A stretch of DNA of 10,941 nt from DATLMR01 sp035634255 (GTDB lineage: Bacteria > Acidobacteriota > Blastocatellia > UBA7656): positions 1 through 10,941 of the forward strand of contig DASQDI010000104.1 of NCBI GenBank assembly GCA_035634255.1, read 5' to 3'. A program made the position numbers and the translations under genes. Shown here in pieces: positions 6,775 to 10,941 of the stretch (positions are counted from its first letter, which is position 1; each line of letters opens with the position of its first letter). Below the pieces are notes generated by a model, which worked only from the letters and a program-made list of their open reading frames with translations, had not been told where the DNA came from and did not search any database.

Positions 6775-7698
6775 ATGGCGGCAATCAAGCTAGATGGCGC
6801 GGCCGTGGCCGGGGCCATAAAGGAAGAAGTGAGGGAGGAGGTGGCGGCGCTTTCGAAGGAGGGCCTCCGGCCGGGGCTCGCCGCCGTGCTGGTCGGCGCG
6901 GACCCCGCCTCTCAGATTTACGTGTCGAGCAAGGTGAAGACCTGCGAGCAGCTCGGGCTCTACTCGGAGAAGATCGAGCTGCCGGAGACCGCGACCACCG
7001 GCGACCTGCTCGCGCTCGTCGGCGACCTGAACGGGCGCGACGAGATCGATGGGATACTCGTCCAGATGCCCCTGCCGCGGCAGGTCGACAGCGCGCTCGT
7101 GCTGAATTCGGTCGACCCCGCGAAAGACGTGGACGGCTTCCACCCCGTCAACGTCGGCCGCCTCACCCTCAACGAGCAGGGGCTCCGGCCCTGCACCCCG
7201 GCCGGGGTGATAGAGATGCTCGAAAGGTACGGCATCGAGATCAAAGGCAGGCGGGCCGCCGTGCTCGGGCGCAGCCGCATAGTCGGCTTGCCGATGGCCC
7301 TGATGCTGCTCCACAGGAATGCGACCGTCACGGTCTGCCATTCGCGCACGGAGGACTTGCCCTCGGTCGTGCGCGAGGCCGACATAGTAATCGCCGCCAT
7401 CGGGAAGCGGGCGATGGTTGACGCCTCCTTCATCAAGCCGGGGGCGGTGGTGGTCGATGTCGGCATGAATAAGGTGACCGACGAAGCGGACCTCGACCGG
7501 CTGTTCGGGGACGACGAGAAGCGCCGCGCGGCGTTCGCTAAAAACGGCTACACGCTCGTGGGCGACGTTAACCCGAAAGAGGTGGGCGGGGTGGCCGGGT
7601 ATTTGACCCCGGTTCCGGGCGGCGTCGGCCCTTTGACCATAGCGATGCTCATGAAAAACACCGTCGCCGCGATGAAGATGCGGAGGGGCCGGGGGTGA
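6775..7698 (+). CDS. folD: FolD: methylene-THF dehydrogenase / methenyl-THF cyclohydrolase
   Basis: This 307-residue cytoplasmic enzyme converts 5,10-methylene-THF to 5,10-methenyl-THF with NADP and then to 10-formyl-THF, supplying one-carbon units for purines and initiator formyl-Met. Conserved active-site residues are visible: Y49 and catalytic K53 in YVSSK, Q97 in GILVQMPLP, and D120 in KDVDGFHP. The nucleotide site GRSRIVGLP is at 163-171, with PCTPAG before it. The C-terminal block GDVNPKEVGG and TPVPGGVGPLT is intact. Length is within the usual range, with a slight C-terminal extension MRRGRG. The ribosome site GGAG (6763-6766) is 8 nt from the ATG. It has its own promoter and probably its own terminator, so it looks monocistronic here. 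Confidence 0.97.
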   Translation: MAAIKLDGAAVAGAIKEEVREEVAALSKEGLRPGLAAVLVGADPASQIYVSSKVKTCEQLGLYSEKIELPETATTGDLLALVGDLNGRDEIDGILVQMPLPRQVDSALVLNSVDPAKDVDGFHPVNVGRLTLNEQGLRPCTPAGVIEMLERYGIEIKGRRAAVLGRSRIVGLPMALMLLHRNATVTVCHSRTEDLPSVVREADIVIAAIGKRAMVDASFIKPGAVVVDVGMNKVTDEADLDRLFGDDEKRRAAFAKNGYTLVGDVNPKEVGGVAGYLTPVPGGVGPLTIAMLMKNTVAAMKMRRGRG

Positions 7699-7729
7699 GG
7701 CCCCCGAAGCGCGGGCACCTCGCCCGCGC
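7690..7729 (+). terminator. Tandem GC hairpins at the end of folD
   Basis: Two hairpins follow one another: CGGGGG (7690-7695) with CCCCCG (7701-7706), spanning the folD stop codon, and GCGCGGGC (7709-7716) with GCCCGCGC (7722-7729) around a 5-nt loop. There is no T tract, so intrinsic termination may be weak or assisted by Rho. Confidence 0.4.
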
Positions 7730-7737
7730 CCTTCAAA

Positions 7738-7782
7738 CGATTCATGAATCGGTTCATAAATCGATTCATGAATTCATTCATG
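7738..7782. repeat. Array of 12-bp palindromic repeats upstream of the recombinase
   Basis: The units are CGATTCATGAAT (7738-7749), CGGTTCATAAAT (7750-7761), CGATTCATGAAT (7762-7773) and a partial TCATTCATG (7774-7782). Each is built on ATTCATGAAT, a perfect 10-bp palindrome; the first extends to the 14-bp CGATTCATGAATCG. The array is AT-rich in a GC-rich context and lies 46 bp upstream of the recombinase -35. Because the unit is palindromic and a multiple of three, both strands are open and encode similar NRFM repeats; this is a by-product, not evidence for a gene. Roles as operator array or mobile miniature repeat are both possible. Confidence 0.8.
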
Positions 7783-7827
7783 CTGCCGGGCCTTCAGCGC
7801 TCGCTCTCGTACGCCTCATCTTTCAGC

Positions 7828-7855
7828 TTGACGCGCGCGCGATGCTCTATAGAAT
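7828..7855 (+). promoter_or_regulatory. Sigma70-type promoter for the tyrosine recombinase
   Basis: TTGACG (7828-7833, 5 of 6) and TAGAAT (7850-7855, 5 of 6) are 16 bp apart, predicting a start near 7862 and a leader of about 40 nt. This places transcription start downstream of the ATG at 7744 that would give the longest reading frame, and supports the ATG at 7903 as the true start. Confidence 0.5.
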
Positions 7856-7902
7856 TACAGCATCCCCGTTTTCAGCGAGCAGGCGGCTCGGGAGTCCTGA
7901 CC

Positions 7903-8820
7903 ATGCAAGAATACCTTGACCGTTTCGGAGACCATCTGAAATACGAGCGCAACGTGTCCGAGCACACTCTGCGCAATTACATCAGCGACCTTGAGCAGTT
8001 CTACGACTACCTCTGCCCGGTGAACCCCGGCGGCGAGCGCCGCCACATCGACATCAAACAGATAGACCACATCACGATCCGCGAGTACCTGGCGAAGCTC
8101 TACCAGGAGAAGCGAAAGAAGACTTCCATCGCGAGGAAGCTCGCGACCCTGCGGACGTTCTTTAAATTTTTATGCCGCGAGCAGGTGTTGGAGATGAACC
8201 CCGCGCGCCTCGTGGCGAGCCCGAGGCTTGAGAAGAAGCTGCCCAAGGTGATCTCGTTCGAGGACGTGGTCCGCTTCATAGAGACGCCCGACACCGACAC
8301 GGTGCTCGGCAAGAGGGACCGCGCGATACTTGAGCTGCTCTACGCCTCCGGCGTGCGCGTGGCGGAACTCGCGGGGCTCAACCTTGAGGACATCGACTTC
8401 ACGCATGACTCCATTCGCGTGCGCGGCAAGGGGCGCAAGGAGCGCATCGTCCCCTTCGGGTCGCCGGCCAAAGACGCCTTGCAGAAATACATGGGCGTGC
8501 GCGGGGAACTGCTCGTCGAAGCCCCCGAAGACATGCGCGACCCGAGCGCGCTGTTCCTGAATTATCAGGGGACGCGCATCACGACGCGGTCGGTCGGGCG
8601 AATGATCGACAAGTACGTGAGGGAGTGCGCGATGGCCCACGACATCAGCCCGCACTCCCTGCGCCATTGCTTCGCCACGCACCTGCTCGACAACGGCGCG
8701 GACATGCGCTCCATACAGGAGTTGCTCGGCCATGCGCGGCTGTCCTCCACGCAGATTTACGCGCAGGTGTCGATGGAAAAAATCATGAAGGTATACGACA
8801 AGGCGCACCCGAAAGCGTGA
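7903..8820 (+). CDS. xerC: XerC/XerD-type tyrosine recombinase
   Basis: The 305-residue protein is a site-specific recombinase of the Xer group, which resolves chromosome dimers at dif by strand exchange through a covalent tyrosine intermediate. The N-terminal SAM-like DNA-binding domain covers about 1-90; the catalytic domain has R152 in SGVRVAEL, K176 in RGKGRKER, H251 and R254 in HSLRH, H277 in LLGHARL, and nucleophile Y286 in STQIYAQV. All are present, so it should be active. The end, VYDKAHPKA, resembles XerC more than XerD, but sequence alone cannot firmly separate them. An in-frame ATG 159 bp upstream exists, but the intervening residues come from the 12-bp repeats and the promoter; GGGAG (7890-7894) sits 8 nt before 7903, and 305 residues is the family's normal length. 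No phage or integron context is visible, so a housekeeping role is likely. Confidence 0.88.
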   Translation: MQEYLDRFGDHLKYERNVSEHTLRNYISDLEQFYDYLCPVNPGGERRHIDIKQIDHITIREYLAKLYQEKRKKTSIARKLATLRTFFKFLCREQVLEMNPARLVASPRLEKKLPKVISFEDVVRFIETPDTDTVLGKRDRAILELLYASGVRVAELAGLNLEDIDFTHDSIRVRGKGRKERIVPFGSPAKDALQKYMGVRGELLVEAPEDMRDPSALFLNYQGTRITTRSVGRMIDKYVRECAMAHDISPHSLRHCFATHLLDNGADMRSIQELLGHARLSSTQIYAQVSMEKIMKVYDKAHPKA

Positions 8821-8844
8821 GCCCCCGGCCCGGCGGAGTTAACT

Positions 8845-10020
8845 ATGGCGACACCCGCGAAAGCCCTCTCCCTTCCGGACCTCTCTACGGACTCCTACCG
8901 CGTAGAGGGCGTCGGGCAAGTTCTGACACCCGCTCTGGCGATCTACCCCCGGCTCGTCGACGCGAACATTGACATAACCGTCGGGCTGCTCGGGGACGCG
9001 GACCGCTGGAGGCCGCACGTTAAGACCGCGAAGCTGGCCTTCATCATGCGGCGGTTCGTCGAACATGGCGTCAAATCTTTCAAGTGCTCGACCACCCTCG
9101 AACTCTCGACCGTTTGCGAGGCCGGGGCCGAAGACGTGCTCCTCGCATACCCGGCCGTCGGGGCGAACGCGCGCCGGGTCCGAGGGCTGGCGGAAAGGTT
9201 CGATGGCGTGCGCGTGTCCGCGCTCGTCGAGAACCCCGAGCAGATCGAAGCCTGGGCCGGCGGCGGCGTGGGGCTATTCGTCGACGTGAATCCGGGGATG
9301 AACCGCACGGGGGTCGGGCAGGACCGCGTCGAAACGATCATAGAGATCGCGCACTCGATAGAATCATCGGGGCTGACTTTTCGCGGGCTGCATTATTACG
9401 ACGGGCACCTCTCGAAATACGACCTCGTTGACCGCGAGCCCGTGGCGCACAGGGGGTACGACCGCGTTATGGAACTCGCGTCCGCGCTCGATCAGGCCGG
9501 GCTCCCGGTCGGGGAAGTCGTCACGGCCGGCACTCCGGCTTTCCCATGCACGCTATCTTACGCGCCTTTCAGGAATGCCCCTTTCCTGCACCGTGCCTCG
9601 CCCGGCACGATAGTCTACAACGACTGCACGAGCCTCGCGCAACTGCCCCCGGATTACGGCTATCGCCCGGCGGCCCTGGTCGTCTCGACGGTCGTGAGCC
9701 ACCCGTCCGAAGGGCTGCTCACCTGCGACGCGGGGCACAAGACCGTGTCTGCCGACGCGGGCGTGCCGACCTGCGCGATCCTCGGCAGGGGCGACCTGCT
9801 CCCGCTCAGGCCGAGCGAAGAGCACCTCCCGATAGAGTCCTGCGCGGGCGGCCCGCTCCCCGCTCTCGGGGAGGCGCTCTACCTCGTGCCTAAGCACATA
9901 TGCCCGACCGTGAACAATTTCGATCACGCCCTTATAGTCGAAGATAATCGCATCGTTGGCGTGGAGCGCGTGACGGCGCGGGGCCGCGAAGCGCCGGTTC
10001 CGGCGGGGCGATTTTCTTAG
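8845..10020 (+). CDS. DSD1-family PLP enzyme, D-serine dehydratase-like
   Basis: This 391-residue cytoplasmic protein is a fold-type III PLP enzyme: an alanine-racemase-like barrel followed by a D-serine dehydratase-like C-terminal domain. K60 in RPHVKT is the expected PLP lysine; FVDVNPGMNRTG (145-156) and GLHYYDGHLS (181-190) are barrel signatures. The metal site near the C-terminus reads H351-x-C353 in PKHICPTVNNFDHA. In characterised enzymes of this family, His-x-Cys binds zinc in the D-serine dehydratases (yeast Dsd1p, chicken enzyme), whereas D-threonine aldolases use His-x-Asp. The cysteine therefore favours D-serine or 3-hydroxy-D-amino-acid dehydration over aldol cleavage; this is inference from one residue. 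CGGAG (8834-8838) is 6 nt from the ATG. The gene is 24 bp downstream of the recombinase and likely cotranscribed, without an obvious functional link. Confidence 0.85.
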   Translation: MATPAKALSLPDLSTDSYRVEGVGQVLTPALAIYPRLVDANIDITVGLLGDADRWRPHVKTAKLAFIMRRFVEHGVKSFKCSTTLELSTVCEAGAEDVLLAYPAVGANARRVRGLAERFDGVRVSALVENPEQIEAWAGGGVGLFVDVNPGMNRTGVGQDRVETIIEIAHSIESSGLTFRGLHYYDGHLSKYDLVDREPVAHRGYDRVMELASALDQAGLPVGEVVTAGTPAFPCTLSYAPFRNAPFLHRASPGTIVYNDCTSLAQLPPDYGYRPAALVVSTVVSHPSEGLLTCDAGHKTVSADAGVPTCAILGRGDLLPLRPSEEHLPIESCAGGPLPALGEALYLVPKHICPTVNNFDHALIVEDNRIVGVERVTARGREAPVPAGRFS

Positions 10021-10046
10021 GGGCGCGAGCGGCCGGCCCGCGCCCC
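10020..10046. terminator. GC hairpin between the PLP enzyme and hemerythrin genes
   Basis: GGGGCGCG (10020-10027) and CGCGCCCC (10039-10046) form a perfect 8-bp stem around an 11-nt loop, starting at the last base of the PLP enzyme stop codon. It lies between two convergent genes. Neither strand has a T tract afterwards, so it may need assistance or act as an end-protecting structure. Confidence 0.45.
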
Positions 10047-10078
10047 CGGCGACATTTCCCGATGCCTGCTTTCGATCC

Positions 10079-10543
10079 CTACTTTCGTTGAGTAGCGGTC
10101 GCGGACATGCCCTGCTTCATCTGCTGCATCTGATCTCCCATCTCCTGAAGTCGATGCTGCCCGAGTATCTGCTCGGCCTTCGGGAACATTTCGTTCTCTT
10201 CTTCCTCGACGTGATGCTCGACGTTCTCCCTGAGCTCCGCGAGCTTCGTTAAGAAGTCGCTGTTGCTCGGAGAAAGGCCCGACATCTCGGCGAGTATCTC
10301 GTCGACGGTCTGGTGCTCCTCGTACGACTCGGTGATTATGTCCGAGGTCTGCTCGTTGTTCTGCAAGGCCGGATAGAGAAGCTGCTCTTCCATCCGGGTG
10401 TGGAGCGTGAGCGCCTGCTTCAACTGATTGAAGACGGTCATTTTTGACTGCCCGCTGCCATCCCCCTGATCGTCCATCTCCAGCTGATCCATCATGCTCA
10501 TCGCTTCCTGGTGGTCATGTTTTAATAATTCCAATGCGTTCAT
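10079..10543 (-). CDS. Hemerythrin-domain (HHE) protein
   Basis: The 154-residue, largely helical, acidic protein carries the ligands of a di-iron hemerythrin-like bundle in family order: H11 in KHDHQEA, H48 and E52 in LHTRMEEQ, H77 in EEHQTV, and H111 with E115 in HHVEEEENEMFP. Members bind oxygen, sense oxygen or nitric oxide, or protect or repair iron proteins; which applies here is not determinable. No signal peptide or partner domain is fused, so it is a cytoplasmic single-domain protein. The C-terminal tail from about 132 is rich in Gln and Met. A strong ribosome site, the complement of 10551-10560 (AAGGGAGGAA), lies 8 nt from the ATG, suggesting efficient translation. Codon choice and A/T content are a little less GC-biased than neighbouring genes. 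Confidence 0.9.
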   Translation of the reverse strand: MNALELLKHDHQEAMSMMDQLEMDDQGDGSGQSKMTVFNQLKQALTLHTRMEEQLLYPALQNNEQTSDIITESYEEHQTVDEILAEMSGLSPSNSDFLTKLAELRENVEHHVEEEENEMFPKAEQILGQHRLQEMGDQMQQMKQGMSATATQRK

Positions 10544-10821
10544 CGGCTGTTTCCTCCCTTTACCCTTTGCTCGTTAACAAGAGTCTCTTCACACTCACTT
10601 AAGGTAAATTGCAATCAGCGTGCCCGGAGCGCGGGGGCCGGAGGCGGGCCGCCGACGGCGCGGGCGGACGAATCCCGGTCAGGCTGCGCCGGGGCGTGCA
10701 GTAAGACAGAACATAGAGAAAGCCCGCCGAACTTCGCTGCTCCGCCCGCTCAACTTTTCAAGGCCGCACTTTTCCGCTAGTATCGCTACTTCCGTTTATT
10801 CCAGACTCTCAGGTGATTTGA
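10544..10821. other. 278-bp divergent intergenic region
   Basis: This spacer separates the hemerythrin gene from the gene at the right edge. It begins with an A/T-rich part (10560-10620) that should hold the hemerythrin promoter, though I find no convincing -35/-10 pair; a short AAGAGACTCTT dyad on the minus strand lies there. Bases 10620-10700 are very GC-rich with several small dyads, and I see no reading frame with a ribosome site. No tRNA-like fold was recognised. Confidence 0.5.
10755..10783 (+). promoter_or_regulatory. Candidate promoter for the right-edge gene
   Basis: TTTTCA (10755-10760, 4 of 6) and TAGTAT (10778-10783, 4 of 6) are 17 bp apart. Transcription would begin near 10790, about 30 nt before the ATG at 10822, with the ribosome site in between. 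Confidence 0.35.
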
Positions 10822-10941
10822 ATGAGATTAAGAAGAATTGCGCCTCTCGCCCTCCTACTCGTAAGCCTCTGCTCCAGCGCGGCGGCTCAGGACCGGTTCG
10901 ATTTTTACGCGCGCGGGCCTTACCGCGCGAGCGTGCCGCGC
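10822..10941 (+). CDS. N-terminus of an exported protein, cut by the window edge
   Basis: Forty codons are present without a stop. They begin with a clear signal peptide: basic MRLRRIA, hydrophobic PLALLLVSLCSS, and a likely cleavage after AAA before QDRFDF; a cysteine at 17 is followed by SS, so a lipoprotein is not the first choice. AGGTGA (10811-10816) is 5 nt from the ATG. The mature start, RFDFYARGPYRASVPR, reminds me of the N-terminus of M14-family zinc carboxypeptidases common in Acidobacteriota, but no catalytic zinc motif is inside the window, so this identity is a guess. Confidence 0.7.
   Translation, partial: MRLRRIAPLALLLVSLCSSAAAQDRFDFYARGPYRASVPR

Noticed and set aside
7753..7772. 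Chromosomal dif site next to the recombinase gene
   Set aside because: The two-armed symmetry is present, but the right arm matches the TTATGTTAAAT-type consensus at only about 4 of 11 positions, so I do not annotate it as dif.
7548..7781. Minus-strand frame beginning MNEFMNRFMNRF, resembling a repeat-peptide small protein
   Set aside because: The repeat peptide comes from the palindromic 12-bp DNA array, and the rest is antisense to folD. There is no ribosome site.
8170..8808. A 212-codon minus-strand open frame opposite the recombinase
   Set aside because: No recognisable domain; sense strand carries all the Xer catalytic residues.
7903..10020. Integrase-plus-cargo mobile element made of the recombinase and the PLP enzyme
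   Set aside because: No attachment site, tRNA, terminal repeats or composition shift; the recombinase is of housekeeping Xer type beside folD.

Overview
The window is a GC-rich bacterial chromosomal segment made mostly of conserved single genes rather than one accessory island. A von Willebrand factor A protein of the kind abundant in Acidobacteriota, an exported BNR/Asp-box propeller, strong G/C-ending codon bias, and short G-rich heptamer repeats between genes suggest an acidobacterium, possibly class Blastocatellia. That is inference; there is no rRNA or other marker to confirm it.

Layout. Bases 1-142 are a leader with a candidate sigma70-type promoter. Bases 143-2162 hold a two-gene unit: a polysaccharide pyruvyl transferase family protein followed after 10 bp by a 2OG-Fe(II) oxygenase, probably acting on a surface glycan or secondary product. 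After a 125-bp leader with unusual structure (a strong Shine-Dalgarno not paired with the main gene, a UUCG hairpin, and no ATG start) comes an MsbA-like ABC exporter (about 2288-4147). Its last codons run into a GGGGNCA heptamer repeat whose inverted partner lies just before the next gene, an exported VWA protein (4270-5229). That gene converges on an exported six- to seven-Asp-box propeller protein (5297-6571, minus strand). A strong inverted repeat between them is a likely shared terminator.

folD (6775-7698) is transcribed divergently from the propeller gene and has its own good promoter. A 204-bp gap follows, holding two GC hairpins, an array of 12-bp palindromic repeats and a promoter. 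It leads to a XerC/D-type tyrosine recombinase (start placed at 7903) and, 24 bp later, a DSD1/D-threonine-aldolase-like PLP enzyme whose metal motif is His-x-Cys, as in D-serine dehydratases. A hemerythrin-domain protein is on the minus strand (10079-10543). After a 278-bp divergent spacer the window ends inside the first 40 codons of an exported protein.

I see no phage, insertion sequence, CRISPR array, toxin-antitoxin or defence cassette, and no tRNA or rRNA. The most unusual material is non-coding: the paired heptamer repeats around 4112-4243, the palindromic 12-bp array at 7738-7782, and the ABC exporter leader at 2173-2341. None of these amounts to a demonstrated new system.
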